A stretch of 28,084 bases of DNA. It comes from Saccoglossus kowalevskii (taxonomy: Eukaryota > Hemichordata > Enteropneusta > Harrimaniidae). Shown here piece by piece: positions 19,162 through 28,084 of this stretch; position 1 is the first letter of the stretch, and the number at the start of each line of letters is the position of its first letter. The stretch is taken from assembly GCF_000003605.2 (NCBI RefSeq), contig NW_003117443.1:157371-185454 (forward strand). Reading direction: 5' to 3'. The position numbers and the translations under genes are program-made. The notes under the pieces are model-generated. The model made no database searches. It was given only the letters and a program-made list of their open reading frames with translations, and was not told the origin of the DNA.

Positions 19162-22100
19162 TCACTGCTCACACATGCAACTACAGAGAGCAGTGCAGCA
19201 GAGTCCTGAGCGAAAGCATTTGCATCTCGGGTTGCAGCCTTTCTTGCAAGAGCATTTGGTCAGTTCCTGACAGACTTTTGCGACTGGTGGAGGAGTTGAC
19301 CAACAGACTTGCCATATCTCCTGTCCATGTCCATCCCCAGGCATCAGGGCTGTTGATTTGAGGGTTTTGAATTGTTGCTCGACCCCATATGGTTCTACCC
19401 TGGTAGGCAGCACGCTTTGCATGTTCCATGAGGGCAGCCCTGGTTGGCGGAATTGAGTCATATGACCTCTGTTTGCGGGCAAAGAGATCCAACCTTGCCT
19501 CGTTCACACCGGCAGCAGCACTGGATCTGTCATACATAAGAACAACAAAGTTCTCTAGCTTCTGAAGGTCACAATCAGACACTTCACCCGGGCAGTGACT
19601 AAGTTTCATGAAGGTGTCAGACACTTCCCTGCAGACATCCCATGTCAGCCATGCTGATTTCTTTCCTCTACCACGGAAAGCAGAGACAACATCACACCCA
19701 GTGAAAGCATGAAAGTATACCATCCCACTGGATTTCTTGGGCCCTATTGCAGAAACAACATCATGGACTGGAATCCACCTAGCATTGGGCCTTGACCAAA
19801 AGCAATCCACATGCTTTCAAGACCAAGCTCCTACAAGGATGGCAGTAATGACACTGCTATTACGATCACATCAGTGTCATTGGCTTTTATGATAAGAGAC
19901 GTGCTGCCTTAAAGGGTTGCGTTCCTGGCATGCACATTCTAGTATCAGCTTCTTCATGAGAACATGGGGCCACACCATCCAAGGACTCCCTTCTGTTGCT
20001 GATGGCATCAACTCCTTTTGTCACGATAACAGTGCTTTCTGTGTCAGTCTCACACATTTTCTCTGCAAGATAATTAAACAGCTCTGTCTTGTTGCTAACA
20101 TCCCGCAGAAAATTTCTCCAGTTTGTTGGGGTCTTGGTTGTTTCTGTCACTCTTCGCCTAATACCTTGCTCTCTTTTCGACCTGGTCTCTGACTTCAGAC
20201 TTGATGTCTTGTATACATCAAATACTATGTTCACTTGCTTGTATTTGGCGCCATACGATTTGAGCTTGGGAACAATATCTTCTCTGGCATATTCACCAAA
20301 CATCTTTGAGCTCCTCAGGGGTGTGGCGTTGACAAGGGCTGAGCCATCAATGATGATAGTATCTCCATCTGGTTCTGTGTCTGGTAGGGTAACTTTTGAT
20401 TGAAGTATGTCAACAAGCTGTGACTTCTGGCACATATGAAGTTTGCCACTGTCACTGAGAGAGGCTGGAGCTGACTTGTTCTCATGCTTGAAAAAATCTT
20501 GTAAGTCACACTGTCTGACTTGGCAGGAGATGAATAGTCTTGAGAATAGCTGGCAGTTATCTTTCAACACTTTCTCCTTGGAACTGCTAGCAGCTTGTTC
20601 ATGTTTGAAGAAAGAAACCTTGTTCCTCTTAATTGGGTGGTAGAATGAACATTCTCCCTCTTTCTCCAAACCTCCAAACTGGAACTGTTGTTTTCCTCTG
20701 GCGTGATGTGTGTGAACCAATTCAGCAAGGGTTGGATCTGCAATGTTCTTTGTGTCTAGCACTATTAAATCTGCTGACATTTCTTGGAAGGGGCTAGACA
20801 TCTCCTGCAGTGCTGTTTGCAGTGCTTTCACCTTCTCAAGAAAACATTTTTGGGTGCTTGAAGTCTGCTCATGATGTTTGGTGGTGAAAGCTGCATCTTT
20901 CACACTGGAGATGGCCTCATAGCCAGCAACCAGGCGACTCACCTCTGGGCCAGCCACCATCCACCTACAAAGTGCCCCTGGGTCCTCAGTCAGTCCAATT
21001 GCTCCTCCATCACTTTTAATGACTGCATTGTTTTGCTCATGGGCTTGGTCAAAGGCCAAGGAAGAGAACTCTCTTTTTGTCTTGTGTACAACAAAGTTTC
21101 CTCTGTTAAACTCTCTGGCCACTTCTGGGTCCTGTTGCTCCAGGGACATCATGTCCCTGAGATGAATTGGAAGCCACCTCGCATAATTCACGTTGTTATT
21201 TGCAAAAAAGTAGGGGATCAGCTGTGTCAGTGCTTCTTGGTACAGTTCAAAGTTTCCTTCTCCGAATGAGCGGATTAGTATGAATATGGCAAGTTCCATA
21301 TCCAACACCAGACTCCAGAACTGGAACTGTGGACTCTCAAGTCTCCACTGATCATGCCAGTCTTGAAAGGTCAGAGTTGAATTGCCCAACTGCTCAGACT
21401 CTGAAAGGTAGTCTTGGTATGCCTGCTTCATCAGTGCATACAGACTGCATGCTGTGATCTGGTGGCCTAGTCTTGTTCTTGTGACACTTGACACAACCAG
21501 AAATGACTCCAGATGATGCAACTCCCGCTTCAGCAATGACACTAGCCCATCCACTGTCTTCTAACAATGTTCCAAGTGACCTGAATACAGCCATCTCTAT
21601 GTGAAGCCCGCCAAACATGACGAACTTGTCTTCTCCATATTCAGACCACTGCCATTGTATTTGCTTAGCCAAAGCAAACAGTGGATGATCAGCAGCGATG
21701 ACAGGGATCTGTCCTGGGTTAATGAAAGCCACTGTTTCTTGAATCTTCTCCAGGGCATGTTTTGATGGTTGCGACAGAGTGAGTCTGGTCACGGATCAAA
21801 GTCAGCAGTGAGGTGATGCTCACTTCAAATGACTTGCTCCACTTCTGTGCTGCATGGTGGGCTGCCCAAGTGATATTGACCACACCACCAACACTATCAG
21901 TGAGGGATACCTCTTCCAACCAAACATATTCTCTCGCAGGTCTGAGCGGATTGATTCAAGTGCTGGATATGAAAGGCTACTCACTGCAGGAGAATTGGGA
22001 TTTTTGGGAATAAATGCTGGCCGACATTGGTGAATGCATCAGGAAGCTCTGGAACCTTCTTTACCCTAACATTGGCACTGATTTTTAGTGCGTTACGTTC

Positions 22101-22532
22101 CTCACCATGGTGTTCAGAGGTTGGGTGTTGAAAGCGGAACATGCTGGTACCATGGAACGAAGATTTAGCTGTAGTTGCAGTTGGGTTGAGATCAATGTTG
22201 TCCACAGCTGCAGTTGTGAACACATGTCTCCTCAAGACAGGTGGGCAGACCACTCCGTCTTCCACATACTGGGCCACAACTGTCTCTCCCAACTGGGCTG
22301 ATATTTCGAGAACCCTATCATAAGATATACTGACCCCATTTTCATGAAGTATCTCTATGAGTTGCCTCTTTCTCGTCTTAGCAAACACGGACATGTCAAC
22401 ATAGACACCAAAAGGTGTCTCCCGGTCCTTGGAATGTCTGTGAATCTGTGTGTCTTTCTGTGACTTTGCAAAACAGTTGTACTGCAACAAATGTGACATT
22501 GCATTGTCTGATTTGGGAGTGCCATGCTGCAG
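19162..22532 (-). pseudogene. Relic of a large protein with FEN1/PIN-like nuclease motifs and a C-terminal CXC motif
   Basis: Intronless over 3.3 kb and coding for about 1,100 residues, with at least seven frame changes (near 22,015, 21,912, 21,742, 21,510, 19,935, 19,795, 19,325) and in-frame stops at 19,909-19,911 and 19,831-19,833. The longest intact piece is 19,887-21,554. Order of parts: an N-terminal block (HSKDRETPFGVYVDMSVF, RVLEISAQLGETVVAQYVED), a helical middle (NYARWLPIHLRDM, FDQAHEQNNAVIKSDGG, ALCRWMVAGPE), then acidic motifs IIIDGSALVN, VNIVFDVYKTSSLKSETRS, SHEEADTR, ANDTDVIVIA and HAFTGCDVVSAFRGRGKKSA, ending in CSCKKGCNPRCKC. I recall similar uncharacterised proteins from other marine invertebrates. 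The nuclease reading is inference from motif order. A possible splice acceptor (TCACAG) sits at 22,533. Confidence 0.8.
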
Positions 22533-23128
22533 CTGTGATTTACAAATAAATAAATAAAAATACTGGTCAAGTTTCGTCTCCGGCCACGGCAGTGGTTTAT
22601 TGCTTAACAATTATTTTCAGCTAAATTTTGTAAATATTGTGCGTATAAAACCCATTTTTACTGAATACAATTTATATTATGTGTGTTATCCCATTTCGTT
22701 TCGTTCCGTTTTGTTTCGTTTCATTGATTACAATAAGCCTCCGTATGCTCGTGTTGGAAGTGGCGGGAATGTCCCGGTGGGAAAGTTCAGGTGGACGTTT
22801 GGCCTGGTCGGGCTATGGTCCGCCAATTCGAGGCCTGTGGCGGTGTATGAAAGTGGTTGTTGTAAGAGGGGGCTTACAGCGGGCGCAGCAGCCCTATGAG
22901 TTTATTTCTTGGGGCCTATTGCAGACATTAGCATTTTAAAGGGGGCCTACTTGCTTCCCGTGTGGGCCCGCTTTAGAAGGTGAAAAACACCCCGCTTTCC
23001 CGCTAAATTTGGAACGCACATGGGGTAGTAACAGCATATAGAGTGACCCCCCGGGGTTGATGTGACTTGTTAGCTTGGCTATATATCTGGTAGCGTCGCG
23101 TATGTGTGGGCATCAAATACGAACACAA
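22533..23128. other. Intergenic stretch with TTTCG repeat and GC-rich palindromic part
   Basis: Degenerate (TTTCG)n at about 22,690-22,725. It is followed by a GC-rich segment (22,740-23,000) with several partly inverted words (GGGGGCC, GGGCCCGCTTTA, CCCCGCTTTCCCGC). These recall the AGCGGG ends of the 15,406 MITE, but no clean element borders were found. Confidence 0.4.
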
Positions 23129-23181
23129 GTTCAGCACCATTAATGAGGTTTGATTGACACGCCTCACTGACGGTGCTGAAC
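23129..23181. repeat. Hairpin with matched internal stem
   Basis: GTTCAGCACC (23,129-23,138) pairs perfectly with GGTGCTGAAC (23,172-23,181). Inside it, TGAGG pairs with CCTCA. Symmetrical five-base internal loops separate the two stems. The overall length of 53 nt resembles a small structured RNA or a foldback remnant. Confidence 0.65.
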
Positions 23182-23797
23182 GTTATCTTGCATGAAACGT
23201 AACTTGCAATTGACTGTGATGATGCATGTTTTGTGGAATACGGGAAAAGGGCCCGAAGCATGCGCACTGCGTACAAAATATAATGCAGACATTATTATTT
23301 ATTGACCCCCGCTCTGTCTATTGTGGTTATTTGAAGGCTGTACATGCTTTCTATTATACTAAACTGGTCACCAAATTTAACAAGTGTTTCTGCTTGTCAT
23401 TCTGATGCCGGCGTGAGTGTTGGCAAGACTAAATAAGTTTCCGAGTCGATAGTATACAAGCGCCACCAGTGGCTGTTCCCGGCTCCTTTTTTTTCGGATA
23501 AATCTGGTTATTGAATTCATTCCGTTGATCTGTTGCTGCTCCCAGTGTTGACGTGCAACAATCTCACAAAAGTAAATCTTAGTTTCAGGGTATTCACATA
23601 ATAAATTCTCAATTCCAGTGACGCGATGTCTCTTCCAGTGTCGATATATTTCCCGCCAATAATGGGGGGGGGGGGGCGTCGTTATCAGCAATCATTTGTC
23701 AATTACAGCTCCACTATAGTTGATTTTTTAGCAAGGTATCTGTTTTGTACATATACGGAGCTCAAAATGAAATTAAATTACTACATCCAGACGTAAC
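23182..23797. other. Intergenic stretch with a G-run, no gene assigned
   Basis: A guanine run lies near 23,663-23,676. A minus-strand open frame (23,377-23,691) has a protein-like composition (EIYRHWKRHRVTGIENLLCE) but no family that I recognise. Confidence 0.45.
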
Positions 23798-24003
23798 AAT
23801 CTAATAATTCAGGGAATACCAGAAAAAGAAGATGAAATCACTGACGACACAGTCGTCCAAGCAGCAGAAGCCGTGGGAGTGCATGTTTCCTAACATGACA
23901 TTGATATCAGCCATCGAACGCAACTTCCACATAATCGCGAGCAGGCAACATCAAACATCATGATAATCGTCCGTTTCAGGCGTCGGACAATTCAATTTAA
24001 TTA
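23798..24003 (+). pseudogene. LINE ORF1 (L1-type, RRM region) fragment
   Basis: The plus strand reads NLIIQGIPEKEDEITDDTVV, QAAEAVGVHVS, stop, HDIDISHRTQLPHNREQAT, SNIMIIVRFRRR. The order NLxIxGIPE, VGV, DIDxSHR and IIVRF is the conserved core of L1-like ORF1 proteins (Transposase_22 family), which bind the element's RNA. There is one internal stop and no matching endonuclease or reverse transcriptase beside it. It is a 5'- and 3'-truncated relic. The last two thirds are copied again in the tandem duplication. Confidence 0.75.
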
Positions 24004-24676
24004 AAGACGATCTCTAAAAATAACGGTAAACGAATACTTTAGTTTAATGAAGAATATAGAATGTAGATCAAACAAATGCCCGCGCGTAACATACGTATTT
24101 ATCACATATCAATAAAAATTATGCGACTTGATTCATGCCACGCCAACTGTTGAAAACTACCAGCCCGATATTTCGTACGGCCACTTTGGTTTGGTTTGTG
24201 AATATTTAGGAGATATTTACAATTAACTATTTTCCGAATATATTTTATCATATTTAAATCACTGACGACACAGTCGTCCAAGCAGCAGAAGCCGTGGGAG
24301 TGCATGTTTCCTAACATGACATTGATATCAGCCATCGAACGCAACTTCCACATAATCGCGAGCAGGCAACATCAAACATCATGATAATCGTCCGTTTCAG
24401 GCGTCGGACAATTCAATTTAATTAAAGACGATCTCTAAAAATAACGGTAAACGAATACTTTAGTTTAATGAAGAATATAGAATGTAGATCAAACAAATGC
24501 CCGCGCGTAACGTACGTATTTATCACATATCAATAAAAATTATGCGACTTGATTCATGCCACGCCAACTGTTGAAAACTACCAGCCCGATATTTCGTACG
24601 GCCACTTTGGTTTGGTTTGTGAATATTTAGGAGATATTTACAATTAACTATTTTCCGAATATATTTTATCATATTT
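23835..24676 (+). repeat. 421-bp perfect tandem duplication (two units)
   Basis: Unit 1 is 23,835-24,255 and unit 2 is 24,256-24,676. I see one difference (A at 24,091, G at 24,512). The junction shares only a two-base overlap with the flank. The unit starts inside the LINE ORF1 fragment and includes about 250 bp of AT-rich downstream sequence. The near identity indicates a very recent duplication or an assembly artefact. Confidence 0.95.
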
Positions 24677-24960
24677 AATAAACAATTTAAGCCTGATTGC
24701 TTGAATACTCAATATTGATTGCTTTGATGCTCAATCCTGGTTGCTTTGATATTGATTTGCATTTACCTTTAGTGAACCTCTCTCAGATTTGTTCATTTCA
24801 TTCATTTTTGTTATTGTCAACAAATATTATTGTCATTTGTGTTACAAATTATATTTTCGCTGATTTCATCTTGACCAATACGAGTATCTATTTTGTGTTT
24901 GATATGTAGGTGCTTTGGGTAAACATCTATTAATAATATACAAGTTGCGATGGGGCAGGG
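24677..24960. other. Short intergenic stretch, nothing recognised
   Basis: AT-rich, with repeated ATTGCTTTGAT / GGTTGCTTTGAT words near 24,715-24,750. No gene was seen. Confidence 0.5.
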
Positions 24961-24966
24961 GATGTT

Positions 24967-25083
24967 GTCACGTGACTGCATTGGTATATATGGTTATGCT
25001 ATCAGTTGGACATGAATTGCATTAGCGAATGAAGGCACAGTAAATTATAGCGTAACGTAGAGCGCATGCGCCCTAGCCACGTG
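24967..25083. promoter_or_regulatory. Promoter-like cluster: CLEAR/E-box, NRF1 site, E-box
   Basis: GTCACGTGAC (24,967-24,976) is the full palindromic CLEAR/USF-type E-box. GCGCATGCGC (25,062-25,071) is the consensus NRF1 palindrome. CACGTG (25,078-25,083) follows after six bases. Such grouping is typical of CpG-type animal promoters. No coding exon that it could drive was recognised on either strand in the window. Confidence 0.45.
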
Positions 25084-25336
25084 TTATGCACTGTATGTAG
25101 TAACTTAGAAATGCAAAATGGACGAGAACATGAAATGTTTAATATTATGAGGTACTTTGAGGTGTATTCGTAATAACATTATTATTATACATCCTTCCAA
25201 GGATGCATCATGGGAATGCCGAAATCCAAACAGTTTAGAACAGAATCAGCGAACTTCTTTGTGTGGAGTCCGGTCAAACCCTGGTGTTTGTTTTTTGGCG
25301 ATCCGCTCCGCTAGGATTGCCCTTATAATCACTCTT

Positions 25337-25366
25337 GTGGGTTTGTGTGTGTGTGTGTCTGTGTGA
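25337..25366 (+). repeat. Short (GT)n tract
   Basis: An interrupted run of GT dinucleotides. Confidence 0.85.
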
Positions 25367-25487
25367 TTTCCAGTGTTTTCACGTATTATTTCTTCTGTGA
25401 TTGTTTTGGCTTAGACGATTTCGCCCAAACTTGGCAGGTAGGTCACATCTTCACCCTGGTTATTAGGGAAAATGTGAAAAAATGTGG

Positions 25488-25806
25488 TCCACCTTGCTAT
25501 AGCAACAGCCCAAAACTGTTTTTGGATAGCTTCGCGCCAAATGTATCTCCTCCTACAAATTTGGGATAAAACACCTCAGACATAGCTCATTCTACTCAGC
25601 TTGAGTGTTGTCGCAAAGTTACTATTTGAATTGTTGACCCCAAAGTAACGGCTTCTAACTGCTCTGTGATTTTTTTCTGGCTTGGCTGATTTTGTCCATA
25701 CGTACCATCACTAATAAAAAAAAAAACCTGGCCCACCGCTGCCATGGCAACAACCAAAAACTGATTTTTGAATACTTTCGCCCCAAATTTATTACCTCCT
25801 ACCAGT
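25488..25806 (+). repeat. Diverged direct repeat pair, about 244 bp apart
   Basis: About 75 bp at 25,488-25,560 (TCCACCTTGCTATAGCAACA then GCCCAAAACTGTTTTTGGAT) recurs at 25,732-25,806 (CCCACCGCTGCCATGGCAAC then AACCAAAAACTGATTTTTGA), both continuing CTTTCGC.CCAAAT and CTCCTAC. It is an old tandem duplication or two copies of an interspersed repeat. Confidence 0.7.
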
Positions 25807-25829
25807 CTTGTAAATATAGCAGTGTTCAA

Positions 25830-26073
25830 ATGATCATGCTTTTTATTTTGGCTACGTTGCGCACTGGTAAGAGATCACTGGCGCCGACATTGTTACATTG
25901 TATCAACGTAATCCTAACACAACTTTGAATGAACTGTAAATTCTGCCTTCAATATAGAAAATACTATCGCATAACGGTTGGAAATAATAAATTTAACAAC
26001 AGAATACGTCCTAACAATAAATAAAGTAACTTCTAAAGACTTAATCTTTTTTTGCGAACTTCGTATACGTGAT
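25830..26073. other. Short intergenic stretch, nothing recognised
   Basis: AT-rich sequence between the direct repeat and the long inverted repeat. No feature was seen. Confidence 0.5.
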
Positions 26074-26265
26074 TCGGTTTCAGTTATAAACCGACGCAAT
26101 CTGATTAAAATCTGATGTAGTGTACGGAGTTTAATTATTTTGGCTATAAACTTACTTTTAATTTTATTTTTTATTACTCTTGTTATTAATGCCTTTTTAT
26201 TTTATTATTTTACTTTGATTTTTTTTTAATTCCGCCCTACATACATCTGACCCGATGCCTATGTA
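26074..26265 (+). repeat. Left arm of long inverted repeat
   Basis: About 190 bp matching the reverse complement of 26,943-27,120 with scattered substitutions. Landmarks are CGGTTTCAGT, CTGATTAAAATCTGATGTAG, TTTAATTATTTTGGCTATAA, CCGCCCTACATACATCTGA and GCCTATGTAA. The left arm has 16 extra bases after CAGT. Confidence 0.85.
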
Positions 26266-26942
26266 ACGAGATTTCAACGAGATCCACTATCGACGATTTT
26301 AGTCAACGAATCACAGACCTCCTTCTATAGCGAGAAAAACACGGCTTTTCGGTAAGTTTATCATTGTCAAATGCAACGAAAGTAATTTTTTTATGTTTAT
26401 ATTGTGGCTCGAATGGTTCGAGTTTAGATCGTTATTTTGCGTAGTTATTCTGGGAGTGACGACTTTGTTTCACCGGTTCGACCGAACACCAGTGTCCTTT
26501 TCCAGTCGCTTGCCCTGGAGACGGTTGATGTTTTGTTGGCGATGGAGCCAAAATCGTCTATGGTATTGAAGCCGTAGCTGTAAATATTCATCAAAATGTA
26601 TCAACATTTTATACATTATACAATAACTCTTTATTAAAGTAATTGAGCTGATCTGGACTGGAATAAAATATTCTTTATTTGGAACACATCGCAATTGATC
26701 AGGAAATATTCAATGTAATGACAAAAATTGTAAAATGCTGTGAAATTTCTTTTGTAATTAAAATTATACTAGCAATTTTCTATTAATTATTTATTCAAAC
26801 GGGCAAAATATAATGTACAGAAAGAGTAGAGTATTGCTATTGCCCGTAGAGTATTGCTACACTGAAAAGTAAGCAACCGACAGCCTGTATAAAAGGGTGG
26901 CTGTGATTGGCTGTTACTTACGCGAGATTTGAACGGGACTTA

Positions 26943-27120
26943 CATAGGCGTCTGATCAGATGTATGTAGGGCGGAATTAACAAAATCGCAAAATCAAAAT
27001 TAAAGTATAATAATAAAAGGGCATTACTTACAAAAGTAATAAAAATAAAATTAAAATAAGTTTATAGCCAAAATAATTAAAGCCCGTACACTACATCAGA
27101 TTTTAATCAGACTGAAACCG
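26943..27120 (-). repeat. Right arm of long inverted repeat
   Basis: The inverted partner of 26,074-26,265. The two arms enclose about 680 bp, so this is either one foldback-type transposon of about 1.05 kb or two solo copies of a 190-bp element in opposite orientation. No clear target duplication was found outside the arms. The enclosed DNA has a minus-strand open frame (26,470-26,694) of unknown nature. Confidence 0.85.
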
Positions 27121-28084
27121 ACGTTATCTGCACGTTCATATCCTACCACGACAACAGCCGAACACATGTTGCTTGTTTTTGAGCGAAGCGGATCGCCAAC
27201 CAGCCTACCGACTTGTAGTAATGTTTGTTATTACTGACTGCAGCTGTTTTGTGGAACACACCTGAGTATTCGTTCGATGAATTAGGGAATTTCTCTGATA
27301 AGCATGTGCACTGGTCGTTACAAAAACATTCACTGCTCTTGTGTATTTGTGGTTTTGATTTTTTAATTTAACTAATATCTCAGCTGTGTTTCTGATAAAT
27401 GTTATTCTCTAATAAATCGTAGTTCAGTTTGGTCTACAGTATGGAGCTGTTTTCGTGCAAATTGTATCTTTAAGGTTACCGATTCGTGCGAGCAGAATTC
27501 ATTTCACTGCATTTCACCAACTCAATTTCCTGTTGTATTTTTCGAAATTTAATTTATATCATTATTTCTTCAATATAATAAACAAGGCATATGTATGAGC
27601 AGTCGATAGTACACAATTTCACCAACAGTCTCTCAAAGCTCTAATATTCTCATACATCACAAAATAATATTACACATATTCCCAATTTGTCCATTTATTT
27701 CATATAACCTAAATACTACTATTGAGTTTAATTATTATCAGCACATAAAGAAAGAAACCCATCACTGTGAGTTATATTTGACGAATAACTATGAAACTAG
27801 CAGTATCAAGTGTCATAATTCAACCCCATTACAATATTACACATTTTTGACACTAACATACCCAGTAGTGATATAGAATAATTGTGGGATAAGAGATAAG
27901 GCTACACATTTTCAGTAAATAAGCTGCACGCCAATACTATGCTATTAATTGAAACGAGTTCTTATACGATTAAAATTGTCCCCAATTTCCAGAATACGCT
28001 TACTCACATCTGTAATACAATGAATAATGCAGAAAATAAAATAAACGATAATAATAGTAGTTAGTGTGGATGGCTATATTATTT
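27121..28084. other. Right-edge intergenic stretch, no gene seen
   Basis: AT-rich. GGCGATCCGCTTCGCTC (complement of about 27,182-27,198) resembles GGCGATCCGCTCCGCTA near 25,298-25,314, suggesting a shared small repeat. Nothing else was recognised. Confidence 0.5.

Noticed and set aside
19887-20643. Plus-strand frames opposite the long pseudogene
   Set aside because: They are shadows of the minus-strand coding relic.
19162-22532. Reading the frame breaks of the CXC gene as introns
   Set aside because: Neighbouring frames overlap or abut with continuous homology and no GT-AG gaps, so indels fit better. Sequencing indel errors remain possible for some of them but do not explain the two stops.
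23377-23691. 104-codon minus-strand frame
   Set aside because: Protein-like composition only. No motif was recognised and it begins in a C/G-run region.
1-28084. tRNA genes, CRISPR arrays, bacterial operons, viral genes
   Set aside because: No tRNA-like B box with a matching cloverleaf, no regularly spaced identical repeats with unique spacers, and no viral protein signature were seen.

Overview
The window reads as nuclear DNA of a marine invertebrate animal. It has an AT-rich background, GT-AG introns of 0.5 to 4.9 kb, one conserved ciliary gene in six visible exons, and many decayed transposons. Frequent ACATGTA and TACCGGTA words would fit a mollusc or another lophotrochozoan, but that placement is only inference.

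The left part (about 1-12,830) is the 5' portion of one minus-strand gene that I identify as CFAP221 (PCDP1), a component of the C1d projection of the ciliary central apparatus. Six coding exons (12,697-12,829; 12,120-12,220; 7,048-7,230; 2,182-2,282; 930-1,190; 76-335) join in frame into 346 codons plus one base. The remaining exons lie beyond position 1. Introns 2 and 3 hold minisatellites, strong hairpins, an interspersed repeat family and a transposon.

Two decayed Tc1/mariner-like elements of one family lie in opposite orientation: copy A (4,093-5,806, in intron 3) and copy B (15,663-17,414, upstream of the gene). Both have TA target duplications. Copy A is nested in another repeat and has lost all three DDE residues. 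Copy B keeps them but is frameshifted. Together they bracket the CFAP221 promoter and exons 1-3.

Between 13.8 and 18.2 kb lie further short non-autonomous elements with terminal inverted repeats and target duplications: 13,844-14,689, 15,406-15,562 and 17,906-18,153. A degenerate tyrosine-recombinase fragment sits next to what looks like a piece of the 28S rRNA 3' end (about 17,705-17,895).

The region 19,162-22,532 (minus) is the most interesting. It is an intronless, frameshifted relic of a protein of roughly 1,100 residues with a novel-looking architecture. A conserved N-terminal half of unknown function leads into a segment whose spaced acidic motifs look like a FEN1/XPG/PIN-type nuclease, and it ends in a cysteine-rich CXC (Tesmin/TSO1-like) motif.

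The right part (23-28 kb) holds a LINE ORF1 fragment caught in a nearly perfect 421-bp tandem duplication, a promoter-like cluster (CLEAR/E-box and NRF1 palindromes) with no recognised gene, a diverged direct repeat, and a long inverted repeat with arms of about 180 bp. No tRNA, CRISPR or bacterial feature was seen.
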